The translations under genes were made by a program, and so were the position numbers. Below the pieces are notes generated by a model. The model did no database searches. It had not been told where the DNA came from and worked only from the letters and a program-made list of their open reading frames with translations. From positions 1-17,459 of the forward strand of contig DMPC01000209.1 in assembly GCA_003456155.1 (NCBI GenBank): 17,459 bases of DNA, given 5' to 3'. This DNA is from Actinomycetota bacterium. GTDB lineage: Bacteria > Actinomycetota > Actinomycetes > S36-B12. Below are positions 7,641 through 14,136 of this stretch, piece by piece (within the stretch, counting starts at the first letter, position 1; each line of letters starts with the position of its first letter).

Positions 7641-7983
7641 CGAACACCCCCGACCGGGTCGTGGAAGCGCTTCCAGCACGACCGATCTGGCGGGCCCGGG
7701 AGGGCTGGGTTTCATGAGGGCCGCCGGCCGGAGGCATCCGGATGCCAGCCCGGTTGGTGGATTGTTCTTGGTTGTTGGTTTGGTTCTTGTGGTTGGTGCC
7801 TTGGTTGTTGATTTGGTGGGTTGGTTGGTTGTTGGTGTTTGTCTTGTGGCTGTTGCCTTGGTTCTTGGTTGCGTTGCTTGTGTTGTTGGTTGTGGGTGTT
7901 GTCGGTGTTGGTTGTGTTGTGGTGTTGTCTTGGGTGTCTTTGCGGTGGCCATTTCGCGCCGCGTCCACGCTCTGAGGCGTCAT
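7630..7983 (-). CDS. N/T/Q-rich small protein encoded ahead of the relaxase
   Basis: A 117-residue protein. Residues about 10-80 are almost entirely N, T, Q, K, H and P; the C-terminal 35 residues are ordinary (GIRMPPAGGP to GVFDAA). Three observations support it over the competing frames. First, a perfect AGGAGG (7988-7993) sits 4 bases before its ATG. Second, third codon positions are mostly C (AAC, ACC, CAC), whereas the relaxase frame through the same DNA has mostly A. Third, its TAG overlaps the relaxase ATG by 11 bases, as expected for translational coupling. It resembles no family I know. It may be an intrinsically disordered accessory factor of relaxosome assembly, by position only. 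All three minus-strand frames are long here because the coding strand nearly lacks T, so an artefact is still possible. Confidence 0.6.
   Translation of the reverse strand: MTPQSVDAARNGHRKDTQDNTTTQPTPTTPTTNNTSNATKNQGNSHKTNTNNQPTHQINNQGTNHKNQTNNQEQSTNRAGIRMPPAGGPHETQPSRARQIGRAGSASTTRSGVFDAA
7751..7950. repeat. Strand-asymmetric G/T-rich tract
   Basis: Over these 200 bases the + strand contains only two A residues (7761 and 7811) and is mostly TTG, GGT and TGT words. The complementary strand is C/A-rich. The tract is far from the composition of the rest of the window. It includes GGTTGGTTGGTTGTTGG at 7819-7835, which could form a two-layer G-quadruplex on the + strand. It encodes the N/T/Q-rich part of the small protein on the minus strand. 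Confidence 0.8.
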
Positions 7984-7987
7984 CGAT

Positions 7988-7993
7988 CCTCCT
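7988..7993 (-). promoter_or_regulatory. Shine-Dalgarno that fixes the start of the N/T/Q-rich gene
   Basis: The plus-strand CCTCCT reads AGGAGG on the minus strand, with 4 bases before the ATG at 7983. It is the best ribosome-binding site in the relaxase block. It favours translation entering at 7983 in a frame different from the long relaxase ORF. Confidence 0.75.
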
Positions 7994-8067
7994 GGGATTC
8001 ACGAGCTCCGAAGTGGGGCTCCTGACCTGACCACGCTGCGCCGGCCGCGGTGCCTCGCAACTTGTGC

Positions 8068-8079
8068 GCGCGGCCGCGC
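8068..8079. repeat. Perfect 12-bp palindrome flanked by AACTTG repeats
   Basis: GCGCGGCCGCGC is self-complementary and lies between two direct copies of AACTTG (8059-8064 and 8082-8087). It sits in the divergent gap upstream of the relaxase block, a usual place for oriT or for an autoregulatory operator. A function is not shown by sequence alone. Confidence 0.5.
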
Positions 8080-8108
8080 CTAACTTGCGCGCTACCGGGG
8101 TCGCTGGC

Positions 8109-8159
8109 CCCGTCGTCGTTAGTGAAGGCCTCCACACTCCGGACGGCCCCGACGACGGG
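8109..8159. repeat. Inverted repeat in the divergent gap beside the relaxase block
   Basis: CCCGTCGTCG (8109-8118) and CGACGACGGG (8150-8159) are perfect 10-bp inverted arms 31 bases apart, ending 7 bases before the ATG of the 99-residue gene. They could be a relaxosome or oriT element, or an operator or 5' hairpin for the rightward gene. Confidence 0.5.
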
Positions 8160-8166
8160 AACCGCG

Positions 8167-8466
8167 ATGACCACCGACTTCCTCAGCGCCTCGGCCGAGG
8201 CGAAGAAGACCCTGCTGGCGGCCCGCGCCCGCCACGCGCGGCTCAAGGCGCAGGCCGACGAGCGACTGGCGGGTGCGATGACCCGTCACCAGGCCGAGCT
8301 CGCGGTCGCCGCAGCAGTCGAGGCCGCCGCGTGGCGCGACCTCATGACGGTTCCGGGGATGACGGTCGCCACCGCCAGCAGGATCGGCGAGGCACCAGTC
8401 AGCAGCGTGCGCCGCTGGCTGGCGACGCCGCCGTCCGGGGCAGCGGCGGAGTCGTCATGCAGCTGA
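8167..8466 (+). CDS. Small helical protein with a possible helix-turn-helix end
   Basis: A 99-residue protein. Residues 5-60 are strongly helical, alternating Ala with charged residues (EAKKTLLAARARHARLKAQADERL), and may form a coiled coil. Residues about 58-85 (LMTVPGMTVATASRIGEAPVSSVRRWLA) look like a helix-turn-helix in which VSSVRRWLA would be the recognition helix, so DNA binding is plausible. No family is recognised. The ATG at 8167 follows an inverted repeat by 7 bases. A Shine-Dalgarno is weak (GGGAACC). The stop overlaps the next gene's start by 10 bases, so the two are probably translated together. Position just across from the relaxase block would suit a relaxosome accessory protein or a regulator. 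Confidence 0.6.
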   Translation: MTTDFLSASAEAKKTLLAARARHARLKAQADERLAGAMTRHQAELAVAAAVEAAAWRDLMTVPGMTVATASRIGEAPVSSVRRWLATPPSGAAAESSCS

Positions 8467-9161
8467 CACCGAGGAACCTCGTGATGGCCTGCGGGGCGAT
8501 GCTCGCCGGCGGCGCCGTGTTCGGCGTCATCACGACACTGGCACCGGCCGTGAGCCTGCCGACCGCCACCGGGGCGACCCCCAACCCGACGGTAACCGCG
8601 ACGGCGGGGGGCCTGGGAGACGAGGAGATCAGCTACCCCGCGTCACCGGCCCCGGACGTGAGCGCGTGGCCGACGCCGATCGCCACCGGCCCCGCGGAGA
8701 TGTTCCCGTCCGCCACTCCGACGCCGGAATCGCCATCCGCCACTGCGACGGCTCGCCTGACGGCCGCAGCGTCGACGTCCCCGGCGCCAAAGACGAGTGG
8801 GCCGGTGCGGACGGGTTCCGGTGCGACATCCCCATCGACATCAACGCGGGCACCACGCCCCCGCACGACACCCACTCCCACCAGGCGACCCACACAGACA
8901 CCGGCCCCGGCACCGCGGCGGACCACGTTCCTCGGCGGATGGCAGGCGCCGAGCCTGCACGTCGGAGCGAACACGCTCGTGCTCCCGCGGCTGACGTCAC
9001 GCGCGAAAGTGCGGGTGACGGTGGGCTGCTCACCAAGCAGCGCATGCCACGTCACCGGCGACCAGCTCATCATCGAGCCGTCCGCGGCCACGGTCACCGT
9101 GACCTGGTGGGCCCCGGCGAACGGCCCGTATCCGTCCTGGCAGGTGTCCCGTGGTCTGTGA
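8457..9161 (+). CDS. Membrane-anchored or secreted P/T/S-rich protein
   Basis: A 234-residue protein with one hydrophobic span at about residues 8-31 (LVMACGAMLAGGAVFGVITTL), a signal anchor or uncleaved signal. A long linker follows (about 33-155) rich in Pro, Thr, Ser and Ala, typical of a wall-spanning stalk. The last 75 residues form a compact beta-rich domain (TLVLPRLTSRAKVRVTVGC, then QLIIEPSAATVTVTWW) with two Cys residues (GCSPSSAC) that could form a disulphide. The frame remains open upstream to 8064, but ATG 8457 immediately precedes the hydrophobic span, and the upstream gene occupies that DNA in a GC3-rich frame. It converges on the TetR gene with a 22-base gap. The function is unknown; a surface role during mating is inferred from context. 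Confidence 0.65.
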   Translation: MQLTPRNLVMACGAMLAGGAVFGVITTLAPAVSLPTATGATPNPTVTATAGGLGDEEISYPASPAPDVSAWPTPIATGPAEMFPSATPTPESPSATATARLTAAASTSPAPKTSGPVRTGSGATSPSTSTRAPRPRTTPTPTRRPTQTPAPAPRRTTFLGGWQAPSLHVGANTLVLPRLTSRAKVRVTVGCSPSSACHVTGDQLIIEPSAATVTVTWWAPANGPYPSWQVSRGL

Positions 9162-9183
9162 CCAGCCCGGTGGCTGCGCGTGG

Positions 9184-9897
9184 CTAGGGCTTGATGAGCG
9201 GCAGCAGCTTGCGGACAGCTGCGTCCAGGTGCTGGTCGACCGATCCGCGCGGCACGTCGACGAACGACTCCACCCGCTCACCGGTCAGGAAGGCGGACAC
9301 AACATCCGCGCTGACGTCCCCGCGGATCACGCCGGCGGCCTTGTCCCGCGTCACGTACGCCTCGATCACCGCGCGCCGAGGCGCGAGCACGTGGTCACGC
9401 AACGCGTCCAGGAGCTCGGGCACCGTGTTGCGGTACACGATCGCGTTGGCCATCACCGGGACCAAGTACTCATGGTGAGCCTCGCCGATGCTGATCGCCC
9501 GGGCGACCCGATCCTCGAGGGCATCGTCGCCGTCGATCCAGCCCGCCATCGTCGGGAGCTGCTCGATCGCCGCGACCGCGAGGTCGACCTTCGTCGGGTA
9601 GTGCCGATAGATGGTGCGGGTGGAGGCCCCAGCCGCGCGGGCGACCTCGTCCATGCCCATCCCCGCGTACCCGAGCTCGGCGAGCAGGCGCAGCGCCTCG
9701 CGGGCGAACTGGACGTGGATCTGCTCCCACGCCTCCCCTCCCTCGCGCACCCCCAGCGGGCTGCGGCGCCGACCCGACGGGAACCGCTCAGGATCCGGAG
9801 GCGCCTCCGCCTTGGCCCTCACCGCCGGTGCCTTGCGGGGTGTGCGCCTTCCAGCCGCCGCTCGGTCGGCCAATCGGGGGGTCGACGACTTCGCCAT
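9184..9897 (-). CDS. TetR/AcrR-family transcriptional regulator
   Basis: A 237-residue repressor-type protein. The helix-turn-helix is at about residues 77-107: GYAGMGMDEVARAAGASTRTIYRHYPTKVDL, with the TRTIYRHYPTK core typical of TetR. It is followed by an all-helical ligand-binding and dimerisation region, including RNTVPELLDALRDHVLAPRR. The first 57 residues are an unusual basic, Pro-rich extension (GRRTPRKAP, SGRRRSPLG), probably disordered and able to add DNA contacts. No good later start exists, so the extension is likely real. It is divergent from the first fibronectin-like gene across a 104-base gap, so autoregulation and control of that gene are the simplest hypothesis. No ligand can be read from the sequence. 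Confidence 0.88.
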   Translation of the reverse strand: MAKSSTPRLADRAAAGRRTPRKAPAVRAKAEAPPDPERFPSGRRRSPLGVREGGEAWEQIHVQFAREALRLLAELGYAGMGMDEVARAAGASTRTIYRHYPTKVDLAVAAIEQLPTMAGWIDGDDALEDRVARAISIGEAHHEYLVPVMANAIVYRNTVPELLDALRDHVLAPRRAVIEAYVTRDKAAGVIRGDVSADVVSAFLTGERVESFVDVPRGSVDQHLDAAVRKLLPLIKP

Positions 9898-9921
9898 GAC
9901 CCGACACTACAACGAAGTGAC

Positions 9922-9931
9922 AGTGCACGTT
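9922..9931. promoter_or_regulatory. AGTGCACGTT element, copy 1 (candidate TetR operator)
   Basis: The 10-mer lies 25 bases upstream of the TetR start. It contains palindromic GTGCAC, and on the minus strand it begins AACG-N13-CGTT, a 21-base imperfect inverted repeat of the length TetR proteins bind. The same 10-mer recurs at 12368-12377 in front of another promoter. Operator function is inferred. Confidence 0.4.
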
Positions 9932-10001
9932 TTAGTTCCGCACCCACGGGGAACACCCCCCACATCACCGACACCGGCATCGCCGGCCAGAAGGGAACAT
10001 C

Positions 10002-11165
10002 ATGATCACCACCCGACGGGCAGCCGCTGCCCTCGCTCTCGCCACCGCGGCCGCCCTGACCCTCGCGGGACCAGCCGCCGCGGACACCATCGCCGTCGAG
10101 ACCCCACCCGTCGTCCTCGCCCAGGACACCACACCGGCGCCTGCCACCGTCCCGGCCGACGTCGTCGGCATCGACACGAACATCGTCGCGGGCCTGACCG
10201 TCACCGGTCATCAGGGCAAGCGCGTCACCGCGACCGCGAAGGGCCGCCCTACTCGCGCCGTTACCACAGCCGCGAGCAAGCCAGCCATCCTCAAGGGCCT
10301 GGTCCCCGGCGTCCGCTACACCGTGCGCATCGGCGGCCGGAAGGTCGCGACCGCGATCCCCCTCGCCCAGGTCGGCGCCGCGGCCGGGCTGCGCGTCGAG
10401 ACGACCGGAGCTCCCGGCGACGTCCAGCTGACCTGGACCCACACCACCGCCGCGCACGAGGGCGGCGACGTGTCCTACGACATCACCGCCACCCCGCTGA
10501 TGGCCGACGGCAGCGACGGACCCGCCGTCGTCACTGCGACCGCCTCCGGATCCTCCGCGACCCTGACGGGACTGGACAACACGGTGCGGTACCGGTTCAC
10601 GGTCACCCCCCGCAACACGGCCAGCGCCGGGCGTGCCAGCAGCGCCACCATGACCACGACCCTGGGAGCTCTCACCGGGACCACGCCGGCGACGCCGGTC
10701 CCCGCCGTGACACCGCAGCCGGCAGTGGTCACGCCCGCAGCGGCACCGGCCCCGGCACCGGCGCCGGGTCCGTCTACCAAGACGATCTACGTCTGCCCCG
10801 CAGGTTTCGTCACAGCCGGGGATGCATGCACGGACACGAAGCAGTACACGTTCCACACCGAGACCGTCGCCTACACGTTTCACAACGGCGTCGTCGGCTC
10901 GCACGTCGTGACGCACCCGCCCACGCACTGCGATTACCTGCCGAACCCGAACAGCCCGACCGGGCTGGACATCTACTGCACCGGCGGCTACGACGAGACC
11001 GTCCTGGACTACGGCCCCATCAAGGACACGACCCCCACCGGCTACACCGACACCGGCACCGCCTGGACGCACCAGGTCAAGGACACCGCCCCCGCTGGCT
11101 ACGTCGACACCGGTACCGCCTGGGTCAAGACCGTCGCCAAGGTCCCCACCGTCGTCCCTGCCTAA
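10002..11165 (+). CDS. Secreted fibronectin-III-like protein, paralogue 1
   Basis: A 387-residue exported protein. A classical signal peptide (MITTRRAAAALALATAAALTL) probably ends at AAA-D near residue 28. Two beta-rich domains follow. The first is at about 50-125 (NIVAGLTVTGHQGKRVTATA, then GLVPGVRYTVRIGG). The second, at about 128-220, ends with a fibronectin-III-like GLDNTVRYRFTVTPRN. A Pro/Ala linker (about 222-262) leads to a Cys-containing C-terminal region: KTIYVCPAGF, two YTFH repeats and two copies of a unit ending GY-DTGTAW (PTGYTDTGTAW and PAGYVDTGTAW). No LPXTG motif or transmembrane anchor is seen, so it is either free or non-covalently bound to the wall. Start ATG 10002 has upstream GAAGGGAA. 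A paralogue follows 28 bases later. Confidence 0.75.
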   Translation: MITTRRAAAALALATAAALTLAGPAAADTIAVETPPVVLAQDTTPAPATVPADVVGIDTNIVAGLTVTGHQGKRVTATAKGRPTRAVTTAASKPAILKGLVPGVRYTVRIGGRKVATAIPLAQVGAAAGLRVETTGAPGDVQLTWTHTTAAHEGGDVSYDITATPLMADGSDGPAVVTATASGSSATLTGLDNTVRYRFTVTPRNTASAGRASSATMTTTLGALTGTTPATPVPAVTPQPAVVTPAAAPAPAPAPGPSTKTIYVCPAGFVTAGDACTDTKQYTFHTETVAYTFHNGVVGSHVVTHPPTHCDYLPNPNSPTGLDIYCTGGYDETVLDYGPIKDTTPTGYTDTGTAWTHQVKDTAPAGYVDTGTAWVKTVAKVPTVVPA

Positions 11166-11193
11166 CCCCGCGAACTCGATTCAGGAAGAAGCC

Positions 11194-12351
11194 ATGAACA
11201 CACTCACCAAGCTCACAATGTCGATCCCGATCGCACTGCTGCTGCTCGCCCCGATGGCCACGCCCGCACTGGCGGACACCGCGCCTAACACGGTTATCGC
11301 CGCCGATACCACCCCCGAACCGCCGGCACCAGCGGCACCGGCCCCGGTGCCCCGGATGGTGGGGATCGACGCGAACATCGTCAACGGCCTGACCGTCACC
11401 GGCGCGGGCGGATCCCGCGTCACGCTGACCGTCCGTGGCGAGCGCACCCGCAGCGCCAGGCCGGCCCGCACCAGCACGGCAGCCTTCCGGAACCTCACCG
11501 CCGGCAAGGTCTACACCGTGCGCATCAACGGCACCCTCGTAGGCACGGGCACCCCGGTGGCCGCTGTCGGACCGGCGGTCGGTCTGACGGTCTCGACGAC
11601 GTCGGCACCGGACGAGGTCCTGCTGCGCTGGAGCCAGCGACCCACCCGCGGCCAGGGAGACGCGGTCAGCTACACGATCGTCGCGAAGCCGGTCACCGCC
11701 CTCGGCCGCACCACCACCATGACAGCGGAAGTGTCCGGGACCACCACCGACCGCGCAGCGACCCTGGCCTTGGACCCGTCCATCCGATACGCGTTTACCG
11801 TCACCCCCCGCAACAGCGCCAGCGTCGGCAGGCCGACGACGGCGATCATGTCCCGCACGCTCATGGACATGAACAGCGCGACCGATGCCCCGACCACGCC
11901 GCCGCCACCTGCGCCCGCGCCGGTCCCAACTGCTCCGAGCCAGCCGGCCCCCGCTCCCGCCGGTCCCTCGACGAAGACGATCTACGTCTGCCCCGACACC
12001 TTCACCGAGACTGCCCAGGGCGTGTGCGAGAAGGCCCAGCCATACACCTTCACCACCAAGTCGTACACGTTCCACACCGAAGCCACCGGCCCTGCGCCGA
12101 TCCTCGACTCCTACGAGACTGCCGTCGCCGCCTGCCCCGGCGGGTACAACCTCGAGGACTACGGCTGGGTCAAGTACTGCCGCCGCTACGGCACCGCGCC
12201 GATCACGACCGTCAAGGACGCCACCCCCTCCGGGTACACCGACACCGGAACCGAGTGGAGCACCAAGGACGCACCCCCCGCCGGCTACACCGACAACGGC
12301 ACCAACTGGGTCACGGCCACCGCCAAGGTGGCCAAAGTCGTTCCCGCCTAG
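11194..12351 (+). CDS. Secreted fibronectin-III-like protein, paralogue 2
   Basis: A 385-residue protein with the same order of parts as its upstream neighbour: signal peptide (IPIALLLLAPMATPALA, cleavage near residue 28), two beta-rich domains (NIVNGLTVTGAGGSRVTLTV; SIRYAFTVTPRNSASVGRP), a Pro-rich linker, then GPSTKTIYVCP, YTFHTE, a Cys-containing stretch (ACPGGYNLEDYGWVKYC) and GYTDTGTEW and GYTDNGTNW units, ending KVVPA. The N-terminal signal peptides differ fully, while the 'STKTIYVCP' junction is almost identical, down to a shared 21-base DNA stretch, so the pair arose by tandem duplication and then diverged. GGAAGAAG precedes the ATG. The protein is probably a wall or surface protein expressed with its paralogue. 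Confidence 0.75.
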   Translation: MNTLTKLTMSIPIALLLLAPMATPALADTAPNTVIAADTTPEPPAPAAPAPVPRMVGIDANIVNGLTVTGAGGSRVTLTVRGERTRSARPARTSTAAFRNLTAGKVYTVRINGTLVGTGTPVAAVGPAVGLTVSTTSAPDEVLLRWSQRPTRGQGDAVSYTIVAKPVTALGRTTTMTAEVSGTTTDRAATLALDPSIRYAFTVTPRNSASVGRPTTAIMSRTLMDMNSATDAPTTPPPPAPAPVPTAPSQPAPAPAGPSTKTIYVCPDTFTETAQGVCEKAQPYTFTTKSYTFHTEATGPAPILDSYETAVAACPGGYNLEDYGWVKYCRRYGTAPITTVKDATPSGYTDTGTEWSTKDAPPAGYTDNGTNWVTATAKVAKVVPA

Positions 12352-12367
12352 GAGGTCCTGGTGGAGA

Positions 12368-12377
12368 AGTGCACGTT
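12368..12377. promoter_or_regulatory. AGTGCACGTT element, copy 2
   Basis: This is an exact second copy of the 10-mer found between the divergent tetR and fibronectin-like genes, placed 9 bases upstream of the TTGACA box at 12387. CACTAC also occurs near both copies, but in opposite order. It may be a second binding site of the TetR protein, governing the small membrane-protein promoter; this is inference. Confidence 0.35.
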
Positions 12378-12386
12378 GCCCACTAC

Positions 12387-12417
12387 TTGACATATTTAGA
12401 TATTTTGTAGGTATACT
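12387..12417 (+). promoter_or_regulatory. Near-consensus sigma-70-type promoter
   Basis: TTGACA (12387-12392) and TATACT (12412-12417) are separated by 19 bases. The -35 box is the full consensus and the -10 box differs from TATAAT by one base; the spacer is long and AT-rich, which stands out in this GC-rich window. It ends 23 bases before the ATG of the small membrane protein. Confidence 0.7.
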
Positions 12418-12440
12418 TCCGGCGAATAGGGGAGGACCAC

Positions 12441-12701
12441 ATGCCACTGCTCTTCGCCATCGCCGGCATCGTCGCGCTCGGCCTGTCGTTCGTCGTCCTG
12501 GTCGGGCCTGTCGTGATTGTTGTCGGAGTCATACGTGCCGTGCGCAGTGCTCGACGAGTTTCGCCATTGGCGCACGGATCTTCGACCATCGCGATCGGAC
12601 CCTCGCCGGTGGACGCACACCTGGCGGACGCAGCATTCGCTGATCTCATAAGCCGTGAGTGGCCGACCGAGTCGACGGCGCTGCGGCATCCCGCTTCGTG
12701 A
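12441..12701 (+). CDS. Small single-span membrane protein
   Basis: An 86-residue protein. Residues about 3-32 are continuous hydrophobic sequence (LLFAIAGIVALGLSFVVLVG, then PVVIVVGVIRAV), long enough for one long span or a short hairpin. A positive RSARR follows, so the C-terminal 50 residues are probably cytoplasmic. The tail includes DAHLADAAFADLISREW, a likely amphipathic helix. A GGGGAGG Shine-Dalgarno lies 5 bases before the ATG, and a strong promoter lies just upstream, so expression is likely high. No family is recognised. Small membrane proteins with strong promoters on mobile elements can act in entry exclusion, as toxins, or as envelope factors; none of these is shown here. Confidence 0.62.
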   Translation: MPLLFAIAGIVALGLSFVVLVGPVVIVVGVIRAVRSARRVSPLAHGSSTIAIGPSPVDAHLADAAFADLISREWPTESTALRHPAS

Positions 12702-12838
12702 ATCGGAGCCTTCCGGCGCACGGCGCTTGACGAAGCCGACGGTCCCCGTGTGGCTCTTGTGGAAGGCGAGGCGATGTGTGTCGGCCATGCCAGTCGACTC
12801 AAACCGTAGGCACCCAACAAAGCGGACCATCAGTGGGA

Positions 12839-14026
12839 CTAGTCGAAGCCGAGATCGGGGATGCTCTCCGGATCGCCCACTCCGGACTCCTCGAAAGGCA
12901 GCTCATCGCTCGGCTGCGCCGCTGGCGGCACCGTTCCCATCCATCCGAGCGCAGTTCCGCGCTCCCTGAATCGCGAGAAGTTCATGTGGATGGCCGAGGC
13001 TGCACCCGTGAGTTGCGCCGTAAGGGCGTCAATGGGCAAGTTGGTGATGCCTTGGACTTGGAGGACTCCGCGCTCGGGGCGGATTTGTACCCAAGCATCA
13101 AGCGAGTCGGCGCCGCCGAGGAATGGGTCGGGCCAGCCTGAGAGGTCGGTGATCCAGGCCACGATCGTGGACAACGCGTCAGTGTCCGAGGCAACGAGGT
13201 TCCACTTCGAGTTGAGGTACCGGCTGCGTTCCGGTTCCTCCCACCTCAGGCGGCGGTCGGCGTCAAGGAACTCACTCGGCCGCTGGGTCGTCGCCAGGCG
13301 GTACAGCGATTCACTGTTGCTGGCCGGGCCTACCGCGGCTGCGAGGGCTGACCACCAAGTCTCGGCATTCCATGCGTAGGCGCGAATCGTTTCTATGCCG
13401 CCATCACAGTTAGCCACCAGCCAGGGCAGATACTGTCGATCGAAGAATCGCGGACTGCGTCCCAGCGATTCAAGCACGGCTAGGAGGATCTGGGCCGTCC
13501 CGAGGGGGTACTTGTAGTCGAAACCCTGGGCATGGGCGGAGCCCAGGCGCGCCGCCACGCCTACCCACAACGAGGGATTGAGCACCGCATGCTCCAGCGC
13601 GGAGTGCTGCACCAGTGCATCGTGGCCGGCCACCGCCTGACCCCATGGGTGTGCGGATGCCACCCCACCGAACAGGACGGGATGGTTCGAGATGTTGGGG
13701 AAGCGTGTCGAGTACACGTCGATGCCCACAGCGTCCAGGGTTCCGATGTCCGCCTGGACCGCGTCCACAAGGCTGGGATGCGCGCGGTATGAGTCCTTGT
13801 CTACTAGGACTCCTATCTGCCAATCGGCAACGGCTCCAACCATCATGCTCGAGACCAGACCGTCGATGTCCGAGTTGGCGATGACGGTCTGCTTGCTGGC
13901 CAACAGGGGAGCGAGTCTGGCGACCGCTGAACTGGCCTCGGTGGGGTCCAGTTCCCGGCTTAGGGCTTCGATCACCATTGCCCGCCGTTGCCGCGACGTA
14001 TCGCGGCGATCCTGATCGACCCCCAT
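12839..14026 (-). CDS. Unrecognised protein with DHH-phosphoesterase-like SDIDG motif, R-M-linked
   Basis: A 395-residue soluble protein. Residues about 48-62 (TVIANSDIDGLVSSMMV) follow a predicted beta strand and resemble the first metal-binding motif of DHH phosphoesterases (D-x-D-G followed by a small-residue helix). A second conserved-looking stretch, IDVYSTRFPNISNHPVLFGG, may supply further ligands, but no clear DHH triad is seen. Later segments FDYKYPLGTAQILLAVLE and YLPWLVANCDGGIETIRAYAWNAE look like conserved core. The C-terminus (SAIHMNFSRFRERGTALGWM) precedes an acidic tail. I chose ATG 14026 (upstream ACGGGGCG) because the longer GTG start at 14101 would overlap the divergent HNH region. 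It shares a divergent promoter gap with the HNH gene, which suggests a joint role in restriction or nucleic-acid processing. I do not recognise the family. Confidence 0.6.
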   Translation of the reverse strand: MGVDQDRRDTSRQRRAMVIEALSRELDPTEASSAVARLAPLLASKQTVIANSDIDGLVSSMMVGAVADWQIGVLVDKDSYRAHPSLVDAVQADIGTLDAVGIDVYSTRFPNISNHPVLFGGVASAHPWGQAVAGHDALVQHSALEHAVLNPSLWVGVAARLGSAHAQGFDYKYPLGTAQILLAVLESLGRSPRFFDRQYLPWLVANCDGGIETIRAYAWNAETWWSALAAAVGPASNSESLYRLATTQRPSEFLDADRRLRWEEPERSRYLNSKWNLVASDTDALSTIVAWITDLSGWPDPFLGGADSLDAWVQIRPERGVLQVQGITNLPIDALTAQLTGAASAIHMNFSRFRERGTALGWMGTVPPAAQPSDELPFEESGVGDPESIPDLGFD

Positions 14027-14045
14027 GATCGCCCCGTTCTGTTTA

Positions 14046-14062
14046 GGCGGCGTGGAGCCGCC
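14046..14062. promoter_or_regulatory. Hairpin in the divergent promoter gap of the HNH and SDIDG genes
   Basis: GGCGGC (14046-14051), loop GTGGA and GCCGCC (14057-14062) make a perfect 6-bp stem, 20 bases upstream of the leftward ATG. It could be an operator or a 5' leader hairpin. No protein that would bind it is encoded in the module. Confidence 0.3.
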
Positions 14063-14136
14063 GATGCCCTCGCCCCTGGACCTATTGTCGAAGGATGCCA
14101 CGTAGAACAGGCGAACACTTCCCGGAGAGACCCCTC

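Noticed and set aside
7641..7952. 104-residue N-terminal extension of the relaxase
   Set aside because: It has A-rich third codon positions, no Shine-Dalgarno and low complexity. A better-supported gene uses another frame of the same DNA.
7712..8137. 141-codon minus-strand frame through the G/T tract
   Set aside because: It is open mainly because the minus strand of the tract lacks T. There is no Shine-Dalgarno, and its composition and upstream part do not look like a protein.
12383..12830. Two minus-strand frames of about 145 codons opposite the small membrane gene
   Set aside because: They run antisense to a gene with a strong promoter and Shine-Dalgarno. The first 45 residues of one (RFESTGMADTHRLAFHKSHT) look somewhat protein-like and could be a remnant, but no family is recognised.
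14040..14070. Minus-strand GGCGGCTCCAC resembling the 3' end of a tmRNA or tRNA attachment site
   Set aside because: No T-arm (GGTTCGA-type) or acceptor partner is present, so the likeness is limited to a few bases.
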